The notes below the pieces were generated by a model. The model worked only from the letters and a program-made list of their open reading frames with translations. It was not told the origin of the DNA and made no database searches. From an uncultured Chitinophaga sp. (GTDB lineage Bacteria > Bacteroidota > Bacteroidia > Chitinophagales > Chitinophagaceae): 64,000 nt of DNA. Where the stretch lies: positions 186,001 through 250,000 of the forward strand of contig NZ_CALEJS010000041.1 of NCBI RefSeq assembly GCF_937898475.1. Direction: 5' to 3'. Positions within the stretch are counted from its first letter, which is position 1; each line of letters starts with the position of its first letter. Below are positions 28,101-35,805 of this stretch, in pieces. The position numbers were made by a program, and so were the translations under genes.

Positions 28101-28492
28101 ACAACTCCAACTATCGCCGCGATGTTAAACCATGGACGGCTGAAGATCCCAACACAGACTTCCCCCGCATTGCGTATAGCAACGAGCTGGGCATACAGTT
28201 TAATACGCGCGGAGATATTGACCGCTGGATAGAAAGCGGCACTTACGTACGGCTGCGCAACGTGGAGCTGGGATACACGCTGCCCAATACCATCCTGGGT
28301 AAAGTGGGATTCGCACACGCACGTGTATTCGTAAGCGGTCAAAACCTGCTCACCTTTACGGGATATACGGGCCTTGATCCCGATGTGGTAGGCAATCCTG
28401 ATCCCGCTGCCTCTGTGCTGGAAAGGGGGCACGACGCCGGAAACTACCCGGCCAGCAGGATCATTTCTTTTGGCATCCAGTGCGGATTCTGA
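25163..28492 (+). CDS. SusC-like TonB-dependent receptor with STN domain
   Basis: Outer-membrane oligosaccharide importer of 1109 residues. Order: signal peptide (to about residue 45), STN signalling domain (about 45-120), carboxypeptidase-like repeat domain (about 128-210, VNGRVTGPDQLPLVGVTV), plug with the TonB-linked SusC signature DASAAAIYGANAANGVVII near residues 310-330, and a long beta-barrel. The STN domain is the hallmark of receptors that signal to FecR, in keeping with the sigma/FecR pair just upstream. SusD starts 19 bases after its stop. The glycan is not readable, but the GH5 and GH43 genes downstream suggest a hemicellulose. Confidence 0.96.
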   Translation: MKKKQLVHAYRDRRALLRAIFVMKFTFLIILTACLQLSAKVHSQKVSLHVSDASIKKVLAMIESQTPYHFLFSDRRLKDRNNVSVQVQQADVFAVLEQVLKPASLEYKLLDDNLVVITPRGEITTDVKVNGRVTGPDQLPLVGVTVKVKGTSIGKLTDVDGKFELNVPDDAVLECSYIGYETQEVPVNGRSSINIVLQPSDKSLNEIVVIGYQAVKKKDLTGAVSVVRTEEAQRITATTIGESIQGLATGVNVRSGGRPGQESKIEIRGVGTLNNNDPLFVIDGLISYGNRDFNPADVESIQVLKDASAAAIYGANAANGVVIITTKKGKEGPMRVNFNAKYGIQKIPKRWDLTNNLEFAELNKTAYINGGREPMASVSTEFNPDINTDWQDAVMRTGAYQDYGLDFSGGSKNASYFISGNYFKNTGTVIGTSFDRISLRVNTEGSRGIFRIGENLSITNAHEDRMEGNPFYDMVRMLPVIPLYDANNPGGYGYGSDKAYTFGTNPVAINNLIQSDQYNFRIRGNAYAEVRPVDWLFYKFNLGVETSFDHFKSLRKLGSWTYNQPVDPSNLYENRAQFLSMLYEHTLNFNKQFGQHNINGVAGISYRTVDYELTGAGKQNIAQYPAGRYFDQLDAGTTLQTVEGNSKEFVTLSYLGRLNYDYAERYLLSLTFRRDGDSRFGKDNRWGNFPSVSGAWRISREAFFKVPWVSDLKLRASYGVLGNTSTIPNYARIPSLNLFPYAVFGESQSIQTGAIQTSLVNQDIKWEEKRTFNVGFDASILNNSLDVTAEYYRATTKDILVQLPIAGTTGNDGGNPFANAASLRNSGVEVSVTYRNNKGAFKYNISGNFTTIKNEVIELGNLGAGRTYISTGLTRSEIGRSIGEWYVLKSNGIFQNQKEIDDYKVQPFAKPGDIRYVNVNGDDIIDNDDRTYVGSPWPKLQTGLAFNASYKDFTFSMMLYGNFGNKLFNGVRSVMDRFDDNSNYRRDVKPWTAEDPNTDFPRIAYSNELGIQFNTRGDIDRWIESGTYVRLRNVELGYTLPNTILGKVGFAHARVFVSGQNLLTFTGYTGLDPDVVGNPDPAASVLERGHDAGNYPASRIISFGIQCGF

Positions 28493-28511
28493 ACCATTCA
28501 AATCAACAGTC

Positions 28512-30047
28512 ATGAACAGATCAATTCTTCATATAAGTCTTTTAATCAGCCTGCTGTTTTCAGCTTGTACCGACAAGCTGGAAGTGGAAAATCCGAATAC
28601 ACCGGCGGTAGACCAGTTCTGGAAAACAGGCCAGGACGCCAAAGCCGGTGTTAATGCCGTTTACGGCAGCTTTTACCGTATAGGCGGCTATGCCCGATGG
28701 ATCCATTTTAATTTCGATCTCCGCTCAGATGAAGGTTATAGCGGTAGCCCCTGGCTGGAACTTCAGAACTGGCAGAAGTTCCTCGTGGTGAACTATAACT
28801 TTGACTGCGGCATGCATGTGTGGCTGCATCATTACCAGGGCATTTACCGCGCCAACCAGGTGATTGCCAACGTTCCCAATATTGAAATGGATGAAACGCT
28901 GAAAAAGCAATACCTGGGTGAAGCGAAATTCCTTAGGGCTTTATATTATTTCAACCTCACCAGTTTGTGGGGCAACGTGCCTTTGCAGCTCACGCCCTCC
29001 GAGCCCACCGATCTGCCGGAGTACGCTACACAGGAACAGGATTGGGCACAGATCGAAAAAGACCTGACCGAAGCCATTCCCGATCTGCCCGCACAATATG
29101 GTGGCGCAGATATTGGCCGGGCCACCAAAGGCGCCGCCTATGCTTTGCTGGGAAAATTGTATATGCAGCAGCGTAAGTTTGATAAAGCGAAAGCTGCTTT
29201 TGACTGGCTGGTAACAGGCGAAGGAAAAGGATATTACGGCCTGATGGAAAACTACCAGGATAATTTTACACATTTGCACGAGAACAATAAAGAATCTGTG
29301 TTTGAAGTGCAGTTCTCTGATGCCAACATAGGCGGTCCAGATGTAGATGCGGCTAACTCTGCATCCGGCAACCAGCGCTCGCAGTTCTTTGGTCCGCGTG
29401 GTGTGGGCTGGAGCGATGGACAATGCCGCCGCTGGGTGGTAGACACGCTGAGCCAGGAGAAGACGATAGATGGCCAACGTGATCCGCGCCTGGCTGTTAC
29501 CTGTCTCTGGGATTCACTGGATGAAAGAGGTCCTGATTTTACGCTGGTGTACGGCAGAACATTTAAAGACCGGTATGGCCCGGATAACCGGGAAGTGTGG
29601 TTCCACAAATACCTGGATGATTACTGGAGAGATTTCAGCAACTACTACTCTCCCATCAATTTCCGTGTGATCCGTTATGCCGATGTACTGCTGATGTATG
29701 CAGAGTGCCTGAATGAACTGGGACAAACCGCCGCGGCCTATCCCTATGTAGACCAGGTACGAGAACGCGCGCATCTGGCAAAACTGTCCGTAGTAAAACC
29801 CGGACTGGGCAAGGAACAGTTTCTGCAACAGCTCAAACATGAACGCATCTGCGAGCTGGCCGGAGAAGGTACCCGCTGGAACGACCTGATTCGCTGGGGC
29901 GACCTGAATGATGCCGTAAAGGTGAGCGCAGTAGCCAAAAGAGACCCGGACTTTGAGAATTTTCAACCCGGCAAACACAACCTGCTGCCCATCCCGCAAT
30001 CTGAGATGGACATCAATGCGCACCTGCAGCAAAATCCGAATTGGTAA
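28512..30047 (+). CDS. SusD-like surface glycan-binding lipoprotein
   Basis: Lid protein of the SusCD importer, 511 residues. A lipoprotein signal ends at LLFSACTDK (Cys about 17). The TPR-like SusD fold is seen in ANQVIANVP, LGEAKFLRALYYFNLTSLWGNVPL and FRVIRYADVLLMYAECLNELG, and the family C-terminal block ERICELAGEGTRWNDLIRWG is present. The reading frame is also open upstream of ATG 28512, but this ATG begins the lipoprotein signal. It directly follows its SusC partner and is followed by two glycosidase genes. Confidence 0.95.
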   Translation: MNRSILHISLLISLLFSACTDKLEVENPNTPAVDQFWKTGQDAKAGVNAVYGSFYRIGGYARWIHFNFDLRSDEGYSGSPWLELQNWQKFLVVNYNFDCGMHVWLHHYQGIYRANQVIANVPNIEMDETLKKQYLGEAKFLRALYYFNLTSLWGNVPLQLTPSEPTDLPEYATQEQDWAQIEKDLTEAIPDLPAQYGGADIGRATKGAAYALLGKLYMQQRKFDKAKAAFDWLVTGEGKGYYGLMENYQDNFTHLHENNKESVFEVQFSDANIGGPDVDAANSASGNQRSQFFGPRGVGWSDGQCRRWVVDTLSQEKTIDGQRDPRLAVTCLWDSLDERGPDFTLVYGRTFKDRYGPDNREVWFHKYLDDYWRDFSNYYSPINFRVIRYADVLLMYAECLNELGQTAAAYPYVDQVRERAHLAKLSVVKPGLGKEQFLQQLKHERICELAGEGTRWNDLIRWGDLNDAVKVSAVAKRDPDFENFQPGKHNLLPIPQSEMDINAHLQQNPNW

Positions 30048-30179
30048 ATCGTTTGAAGTTTGAGGTTCGTTTGAGGTTAGAAGCTTTGGGCAGGTATATC
30101 ATTACAGCATACTTGTCCGGAACTTTAAATCTCAAACATCAAACTTTAAACCTCAAACTTCAAACATCAAACTTCAAAT
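30048..30179. repeat. TTTGAAG/CTTCAAA heptamer repeat with facing arms
   Basis: The SusD-GH5 junction holds a left arm of TTTGAAG/TTTGAGG-like units and a right arm of CTCAAAC, ATCAAAC, TTTAAAC, CTTCAAA-like 7-bp units. The arms are inverted and could form a long hairpin. A similar pair lies at 31309-31437, between the next two genes. Confidence 0.75.
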
Positions 30180-31298
30180 ATGCGAAAACATCTGCTGACG
30201 CTATTAATGACCATTCTGCTTGGCTTTGGAAACATTTATGCACAACAACAAAACGGACGAGGCATCTGGACACAGGACCAGGCGCGCGACTGGTACGCAC
30301 AGCAAGGCTGGCTGGTAGGCTGTAATTTCACGCCCAGCACAGCTATTAACCAGCTGGAAATGTGGCAGGCCGCCACATTTGATACCGCTACAATTGATCG
30401 TGAACTGGGCTGGGCGGAAAACCTGGGCATGAATACCGCCAGGGTATACCTGCATGATCTGCTGTATCAGCAGGATGCACAAGGCTTTCTGTCACGTATG
30501 GATATCTTTCTGCAGATAGCCGCCCGGCACCATATCAAACCGCTGTTTGTGCTGTTTGACTCCTGCTGGGATCCTTTCCCTAAGACCGGTAAACAACGCG
30601 CGCCCAAACCGCATGTGCATAATTCCGGGTGGGTGCAGAACCCGGGCTATAAAGCCCTGAAAGACCCGGCGCAATATCCGCGCCTGGAAGCCTATGTGAA
30701 GGCAGTAGTAGGCCGTTTTGCCAATGATAACAGGATACTGGGATGGGATGTCTGGAACGAACCGGATAACCCTAACACTTCCTCCTACGGCAAACAGGAA
30801 CTGCCGGATAAAGTAAACTATGTGCTGCCGCTCCTGCAAAAGTCCTTCGAATGGGCCAGGTCTGTAAATCCATCGCAGCCGCTCACCTCCGCCGTATGGG
30901 CTGGTAACTGGTCTTCCGATGCCACACTGAAGCCGATAGAAAAAGTACAGCTGGAACAGTCAGATATTATTTCCTTCCACAATTACGAAGCGCCGCAGGA
31001 ACTGGAAAAGTGTATCAAATGGCTGCAACGCTACGAACGTCCCATCCTTTGTACGGAATACATGGCAAGAGGCAACGGCAGCACCTTTGAAGGCAGCCTT
31101 CCCATCATGAAAAAATACAAGGTAGGCGCCTGGTGCTGGGGACTGGTAGACGGTAAAACACAAACCATCTACGCCTGGGACAGCTGGAAGAAAACCTACA
31201 CGGCTAAACCGGAACTGTGGTTCCATGATATATTTCATACAGATGGCACACCTTACAGGCAGGAAGAAACAACGCTGATCAAAAGCCTGACAAAATAA
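30180..31298 (+). CDS. Secreted GH5-like glycoside hydrolase
   Basis: Retaining beta-glycanase of the (beta/alpha)8 clan A type, 372 residues, with a signal peptide ending near residue 21 (NIYAQQ). The acid/base Glu194 is in GWDVWNEP and the nucleophile Glu293 in ILCTEYMARG, the two strand-end glutamates of GH5-like enzymes. A subfamily cannot be assigned by eye; members of this type are often listed simply as cellulase-family or xylanase-like. There is no lipobox, so it may be periplasmic or secreted. It sits between SusD and GH43 and probably cuts imported or surface-bound oligosaccharides. Confidence 0.85.
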   Translation: MRKHLLTLLMTILLGFGNIYAQQQNGRGIWTQDQARDWYAQQGWLVGCNFTPSTAINQLEMWQAATFDTATIDRELGWAENLGMNTARVYLHDLLYQQDAQGFLSRMDIFLQIAARHHIKPLFVLFDSCWDPFPKTGKQRAPKPHVHNSGWVQNPGYKALKDPAQYPRLEAYVKAVVGRFANDNRILGWDVWNEPDNPNTSSYGKQELPDKVNYVLPLLQKSFEWARSVNPSQPLTSAVWAGNWSSDATLKPIEKVQLEQSDIISFHNYEAPQELEKCIKWLQRYERPILCTEYMARGNGSTFEGSLPIMKKYKVGAWCWGLVDGKTQTIYAWDSWKKTYTAKPELWFHDIFHTDGTPYRQEETTLIKSLTK

Positions 31299-31308
31299 CA
31301 CAAGTTTC

Positions 31309-31437
31309 AAGTTTGAAGTTTGAGGTTTGAGGTTCGTTAAAAGTTTGCATGTTCAGAATAAGTCATTTGTTCTGACATCGAAATAACTTTAAACCTTCCA
31401 CCAACCTCAAACCTCGAACTTCAAACCTCAAACATTA
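31309..31437. repeat. TTTGAAG/CTTCAAA heptamer repeat between GH5 and GH43
   Basis: Left arm GTTTGAAGTTTGAGG-like, right arm CCTCAAACCTCGAACTTC-like, inverted to each other and built of 7-bp units as at 30048. The right arm contains CCACCAACCTCAAACCTC, very close to sequence inside the large synthase gene at 56670-56712. Confidence 0.75.
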
Positions 31438-31441
31438 GATT

Positions 31442-32431
31442 ATGAAACTCCTCCCCTTACTGTTACTGTTTAGCATGCACGGCTGTTCATCGTCCGATAT
31501 GCCGGGTACCCGCAAACCGCCTGCAGACACGGGCATTATAAACCCTGTGCTGGATCAGGATTTTCCTGATCCTACCGTCATCCGTGCAAATGGTAAATAC
31601 TATGCTTACGCTACGCAAACCCTGTATAACGGTAAAACGATCAACATCCAGGTGGCGTCTTCCCCCGATCTGCAACACTGGACTATCATGGGCGATGCCC
31701 TGCCGCAAAAGCCTTCATGGGCCGCTACTACACAGGATTTCTGGGCGCCGCATGTGCTGTACGACAGCAGCATGAAAAAGTATGTGATGTTCTATTCTGC
31801 AGAATCAGATGAACAGCAGACCAACAAATGCCTGGCCGTAGCTTTTGCCGATAAACCGGAAGGCCCCTTTGTTGACAAAGGCACCCCGCTGCGCAGCGGC
31901 ACCGGTTTCGGGAATATTGACCCGATGGCGTTCGTCGATCCTGAAACAGGTAAAAAAATGCTGTATTGGGGCTCTGACGGCCAGCCTATCCGCGTACAGG
32001 AGATGGCAGACGACTGGAAGAGCTTTAAACCCGGATCACAACCGCAGCCGGTATTGTGGGCCAAACAGGAAAGCAAGTACAGTCACCTGATTGAAGGCCC
32101 CTGGGTAACCCTGCATGATGGTAAATACTACCTCTATTATTCAGGAGATAACTGCTGCGGCGATAATCCCAGTTATGCCGTACTGATTGCCAGGGCAGAC
32201 CATGCAACAGGTCCCTTTGTACGCCTGGGAGAAGTGAATGGCAGCAACAACAGCGTGATCCTCGAAAAGGATGACCGCTGGCTGGCGCCAGGGCATAATT
32301 CGATCTTTACGGATGATGAGGGGAATGAATGGATCGCTTATCATGCTATGCGCCCGCAGCAAAAGGGCCCAAGGGTGATGTGTATCAGCAGGATTGTTTA
32401 TAAGGATGGGTGGCCGCAGGTGGTGAGGTAG
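31442..32431 (+). CDS. GH43-family glycosidase lipoprotein
   Basis: Inverting five-bladed beta-propeller glycosidase of 329 residues, typically an arabinofuranosidase or xylosidase. A lipoprotein signal ends at MHGCSSSD. The three catalytic acids are visible: Asp43 in DFPDPTVI, Asp160 in GNIDPMAF and Glu218 in HLIEGPWV. A short VMFYSA and YLYYSG blade pattern supports the fold. It is the last gene of the polysaccharide locus and with the GH5-like enzyme suggests an arabinose- or xylose-containing polysaccharide, though the substrate is inference. Confidence 0.9.
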   Translation: MKLLPLLLLFSMHGCSSSDMPGTRKPPADTGIINPVLDQDFPDPTVIRANGKYYAYATQTLYNGKTINIQVASSPDLQHWTIMGDALPQKPSWAATTQDFWAPHVLYDSSMKKYVMFYSAESDEQQTNKCLAVAFADKPEGPFVDKGTPLRSGTGFGNIDPMAFVDPETGKKMLYWGSDGQPIRVQEMADDWKSFKPGSQPQPVLWAKQESKYSHLIEGPWVTLHDGKYYLYYSGDNCCGDNPSYAVLIARADHATGPFVRLGEVNGSNNSVILEKDDRWLAPGHNSIFTDDEGNEWIAYHAMRPQQKGPRVMCISRIVYKDGWPQVVR

Positions 32432-32543
32432 GAGCGAGCAACCTTTACATAACACTAATTAATTATTGCTCAACTAGTTAAGTACTCCCAAATTTCCTTC
32501 CAAAAAATTCTCTTTTTCTCAAATTGCAATGCTCTGTCCTCCC

Positions 32544-32563
32544 TGCTAACCCAAAGGTTAGCA
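32544..32563. promoter_or_regulatory. Perfect inverted repeat upstream of the DoxX-like gene
   Basis: TGCTAACC-CAAA-GGTTAGCA, an 8-bp perfect stem with a 4-base spacer, lies 44 bases before a -7 element. No U-run follows, so it is better read as an operator than as a terminator. It also resembles the GCTAAC heptamer family and could be a remnant of it. Confidence 0.4.
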
Positions 32564-32606
32564 CTTACCTACAGGATAGCAGCGGTGATATGCCAGGTGA
32601 TATAAA

Positions 32607-32614
32607 TAATTTTG
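32607..32614 (+). promoter_or_regulatory. -7 promoter element of the DoxX-like gene
   Basis: TAATTTTG is a perfect TAnnTTTG match 20 bases before the ATG at 32634. A -33 box was not identified. Confidence 0.55.
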
Positions 32615-32633
32615 CCTCATCAAATTCAAGATC

Positions 32634-32999
32634 ATGAAGGCAATTAAAATCACTTACTGGACAACTACCGCGATAGTGGCGCTCATAATGGCATACTCTG
32701 CATATGCATATCTTACGCAGGATGCCTTACGCGCCGGGTTCCAGCATCTTGGCTACCCAGACTACTTCAGGGTGGAACTGGCTATCTTTAAGACTATAGG
32801 AGCGATACTTTTACTCGCCCCCGTTGGAAACAAAGTGAAAGAATGGACCTATGCCGGGTTTACCATAATATTTATATCTGCTTTTATCGCACACACCGCT
32901 TCGGGAGACCCGCTCAGTATGCGCATCATGCCGCTGGTGATCATGGCCTTGCTGATAGCTTCCTACATCACCTATCAGCGTAAACTCCAGGCCGCCTAA
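32634..32999 (+). CDS. DoxX-like small membrane protein
   Basis: Integral membrane protein of 121 residues with four predicted helices (around residues 8-26, 48-66, 72-90 and 95-113). The pattern of GYPDYFRVELAIFKTIGAILLL followed by KEWTYAGF is that of the DoxX-like family common in Bacteroidota. Its biochemical role is unknown; relatives have been linked to redox stress. The azoreductase gene lies 112 bases downstream on the same strand, which would fit a redox role. Confidence 0.8.
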   Translation: MKAIKITYWTTTAIVALIMAYSAYAYLTQDALRAGFQHLGYPDYFRVELAIFKTIGAILLLAPVGNKVKEWTYAGFTIIFISAFIAHTASGDPLSMRIMPLVIMALLIASYITYQRKLQAA

Positions 33000-33111
33000 C
33001 GCGCCGCTGTTCCCTTTCGCGGAGCGATCATCTACATTTTTATTCAACAGTTTTTTTTAACGGATCTGAAGATCCGCAGGGAATCATTTTGCTTAAGTAA
33101 AATATAAAATC

Positions 33112-33711
33112 ATGAAAAAGATACTGCACGTAATTTCAAGCCCAAGGGGTAATGCCTCTTACAGCATCCAGCTGGGCAATGCAATTGTTGAAAAACTGTT
33201 GGCCACATGGCCCGGCAGTACGGTGAAGGAATACAACCTCGTCACCAAACAATTTCCTCACCTGGAGGAAGCGCTCATCACCTCTTTCTTTACGCCGCCC
33301 GAAGCCCGGAGTGCTGAAAATATTGAAGCGCTGCAACATTCTGACGAGGCGATCAAAGCACTGTTCGATGCGGATATTATCGTGATCGGCGCCCCCATGT
33401 ATAACTTCAGCATTCACTCTTCGCTCAAAGCCTGGGTGGATCACATCGGAAGGGCCGGTGTCACATTCAGCTACGGGGAAAACGGACCAAAAGGGCTGGT
33501 GACAGGGAAGAAAGTTTACATTGCCGCTTCTTCCGGCGGCGTTTATTCTGAAGGCCCTTTACAGGCAAATGATTTCGTAGTACCATACTTAAAGGCCGTA
33601 CTCGGATTTATTGGTATTACAGATGTGACAGTGGTAAGAGCGGAAGGAACGTCTATCCCCGGGATAAAGGAACATGCTTTGGAGAAGGCGATTAAAAGTA
33701 TTGCGGTGTGA
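33112..33711 (+). CDS. azoR: FMN-dependent NADH:quinone/azo reductase
   Basis: Flavodoxin-fold reductase of 199 residues, cytosolic, that reduces quinones or azo bonds with NADH. The FMN phosphate loop is SSPRGNASYSIQL at residues 9-21, and the flavin-binding PMYNFSIHSSLKAWVDHIGRAG motif and SSGGVYS loop of the AzoR family are clear. Length is normal. It may be co-regulated with the DoxX-like gene upstream. A terminator follows the stop codon. Confidence 0.92.
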   Translation: MKKILHVISSPRGNASYSIQLGNAIVEKLLATWPGSTVKEYNLVTKQFPHLEEALITSFFTPPEARSAENIEALQHSDEAIKALFDADIIVIGAPMYNFSIHSSLKAWVDHIGRAGVTFSYGENGPKGLVTGKKVYIAASSGGVYSEGPLQANDFVVPYLKAVLGFIGITDVTVVRAEGTSIPGIKEHALEKAIKSIAV

Positions 33712-33729
33712 AAGAGTAACGCTGATAAG

Positions 33730-33766
33730 AAGAGGCTGCATCAAAGCACGATACAGCCTCTTTTAA
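33730..33766 (+). terminator. Rho-independent terminator after azoR
   Basis: AAGAGGCTG pairs with CAGCCTCTT around a 13-base loop and is followed by TTAATTAAT on the forward strand. Confidence 0.7.
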
Positions 33767-33789
33767 TTAATATCATGTTTCACCATATT

Positions 33790-34044
33790 CTATTTTTTCC
33801 CGAAATACCTGGTCTGCTCAAGACGGGCCAACGCCTTTTCTCTGGTAAAATCATCTTTACTTAAATGCTCGATATGAGTATAGTTACCAGGTCTATAGTA
33901 TTTTACTCCCTCCCCAACATCCAGTAAATTGTACGCTCCGCAATTGTTACACCCACTCGGCTGCTGAAAACCTGCTTCTTCGTTTAAAAGCCTCCAATTT
34001 GTTAATAATAGCTGAATGTTCCATTTTGGACGTAAAAAATACAT
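33790..34044 (-). CDS. Small hypothetical protein with CNNC motif
   Basis: An 84-residue frame not matched to a known family. It contains one cysteine pair, SGCNNCGAY, and a charged C-terminal half (LSKDDFTREKALARLEQTRYF). There is no signal peptide. It starts 54 bases after the DUF5007-like lipoprotein gene on the same strand and could be its last co-transcribed gene. It is more A/T-rich than its neighbours. It may be a real small protein or a remnant of a larger one; the evidence is only the coherent reading frame. Confidence 0.4.
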   Translation of the reverse strand: MYFLRPKWNIQLLLTNWRLLNEEAGFQQPSGCNNCGAYNLLDVGEGVKYYRPGNYTHIEHLSKDDFTREKALARLEQTRYFGKK

Positions 34045-34098
34045 CTTTCCCCAAACAAAGAAGGAGGCTTTCGCCCCCTTCTTCTCCCTTTTATCAAC

Positions 34099-35079
34099 TC
34101 ACGGTGTGCGTACCACATCCGTAAACCTGATCTCTACTATATACGTGCCCTCCAGCCGCAGCATAAACGCAAAACGCGGGTTTACTGAATACGCATTCGG
34201 CGTCATATTATCCACATTTACATAGCGGGACGGTATGCGGTAATACATCAGGTGGCCCCAGTCCGTAACGCCGTCATGATATTTGGTCAGCGGGAAAGGC
34301 GCCAGCTCAAAATCAATGATCATCGCGGTATCCGTTGTGTTTACCGGGTGAAAACGGGCATAATTCTCAAACACCGGGCGGTCGCCGCGTTTGATGATCT
34401 CCCCTGCCTTGGGGTTAAACGGGCTGCCGTTCTTGTCTACCAGTTTCAGGATCACACGGGCGCCTTCGTCAGATACTTTTGTGAGCGTCATCCTTGGGTT
34501 ACGCATAGGCGTTACCACATCGTTAACGTCAAATGCGTTGGACACATTATCTTCTATGGTGAAGATATCGTCCAGGTCCGGATCGGCAACAGTGATCTGT
34601 CCGAAATCGGCAAACGTGCGGGTGCCGTTCACATTCTGAGCGGTGATGTCAAATACATAATCACCCAGGGGCAGGTTCACAGATGCCTTATTGAAAACAA
34701 ACTGTCCGCTGTTCTCGTTAAAGTACATCGGCTTCAGCTTTTGCACCTCCCGCTTCTTGTTCAGCTGCTCTACAGAAGTATCTGTATCCACGTTGAAAGA
34801 CTCTCCTTCTTTAAACACCAGCACCTCGTAGTCTTCAAAGAATGCAGATGGCGCGGGTTTACCGGAGCTTTTATCACGCAGGTTCGTCAGTTTGAAAGTG
34901 ACCGGCGGAGTAGATTCATCTGTATTGATACGGTCTGACTGCTGCAGCACCAGTCCCCTTTTACAATAGATCACATTATCCTTGTAGCGCATCTGGTCGC
35001 TGAGGAAACCCTCCTTTACTTTCTTGCAGGCAGTTATAAATAGAGTGACGGATAGTATACACAATAATATATTTCTCAT
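34099..35079 (-). CDS. Lipoprotein resembling the DUF5007 family
   Basis: A 326-residue lipoprotein: the signal MRNILLCILSVTLFITACKK ends at a lipobox Cys18. The rest is beta-rich and without catalytic motifs. The stretch FLSDQMRYKDNVIYCKRGLVLQQSD near residues 25-48 resembles what I recall of DUF5007, a Bacteroidota family found with SusD and FAS1 proteins; this is from memory and was not searched. It lies 12 bases after the FAS1 gene in the second SusC/SusD unit and is probably exported to the cell surface as an accessory glycan- or protein-binding protein. Confidence 0.75.
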   Translation of the reverse strand: MRNILLCILSVTLFITACKKVKEGFLSDQMRYKDNVIYCKRGLVLQQSDRINTDESTPPVTFKLTNLRDKSSGKPAPSAFFEDYEVLVFKEGESFNVDTDTSVEQLNKKREVQKLKPMYFNENSGQFVFNKASVNLPLGDYVFDITAQNVNGTRTFADFGQITVADPDLDDIFTIEDNVSNAFDVNDVVTPMRNPRMTLTKVSDEGARVILKLVDKNGSPFNPKAGEIIKRGDRPVFENYARFHPVNTTDTAMIIDFELAPFPLTKYHDGVTDWGHLMYYRIPSRYVNVDNMTPNAYSVNPRFAFMLRLEGTYIVEIRFTDVVRTP

Positions 35080-35091
35080 GGGATTATTTTT

Positions 35092-35775
35092 TTAGTAAAC
35101 CTCTGTGTTAAAGAACAAACGGTGATAGCCGTTCAGTACATGTACTACACCGGTAGTAGTGATAATACCGGATGTCTGGCAAACTGCGGCATTATCCTTC
35201 TCGCTTTGCGGTATCAGGTCAGGATCAGCTGCCTGGTCGTCCCGGCTGCCGATTACCAGCGTATAGTTCACCATGTCCACATAAGACACGTAGTCGTTGT
35301 AGGGATAGGTACGCAGCAGGTTGATCATGAACTTTTTATTGGGAATATTGCCCAGGATACAATCATATAGCTGGCCCGTACGGTTCATCTGCTCACGGTT
35401 GATCTTTCCCTTGATCATGTACATACGCAGTGAATCCTTCAGCTCCTGAACAGGAATACTATCCATGCTGAAGGGGATATTCTCGTCGCCGGTTTGTCTG
35501 GCGGCGCGTTTCTGACGGATGTCTACATAGGCTTCTACCCCGTAGTTGGTCACGGCAAAGAAAGTGATATCACTGTTCACCACGTCTTTCAAACCTGCTT
35601 TGTCTATCAGGTATACGAGGGAATCAAATACTTTTTGCGAGCGCAGGTAATCATAGGTGCTCATGTTCACATGCGGATCGTGTACGCCGCCATCGTTCTT
35701 ATAGTCTTCCTTCTTACAGGAAAAAAGCAATGCCGTACAGACCAGGATATATATTGTTTTCAGAAAGTGTTGCAT
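35092..35775 (-). CDS. FAS1 (fasciclin) domain lipoprotein
   Basis: A 227-residue lipoprotein (signal to LLFSCKK, Cys20) with one fasciclin-like adhesion domain. Seen: the first box ITFFAVTNYGVEAY near residues 70-83, and the second box at the C terminus, GIITTTGVVHVLNGYHRLFF, which matches the usual G.I...G.VHV.. ending. FAS1 domains bind proteins or polysaccharides. It follows SusD by 30 bases and precedes the DUF5007-like gene, so it is part of the same surface complex. Confidence 0.85.
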   Translation of the reverse strand: MQHFLKTIYILVCTALLFSCKKEDYKNDGGVHDPHVNMSTYDYLRSQKVFDSLVYLIDKAGLKDVVNSDITFFAVTNYGVEAYVDIRQKRAARQTGDENIPFSMDSIPVQELKDSLRMYMIKGKINREQMNRTGQLYDCILGNIPNKKFMINLLRTYPYNDYVSYVDMVNYTLVIGSRDDQAADPDLIPQSEKDNAAVCQTSGIITTTGVVHVLNGYHRLFFNTEVY

Positions 35776-35805
35776 AAGTAATTGTTTGTTATGAGTAATG
35801 GATGA

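Noticed and set aside
33061..33076. Perfect hairpin CGGATC-TGAA-GATCCG before azoR
   Set aside because: A U-run is present only for the reverse strand, where no gene ends; too little to assign a role.
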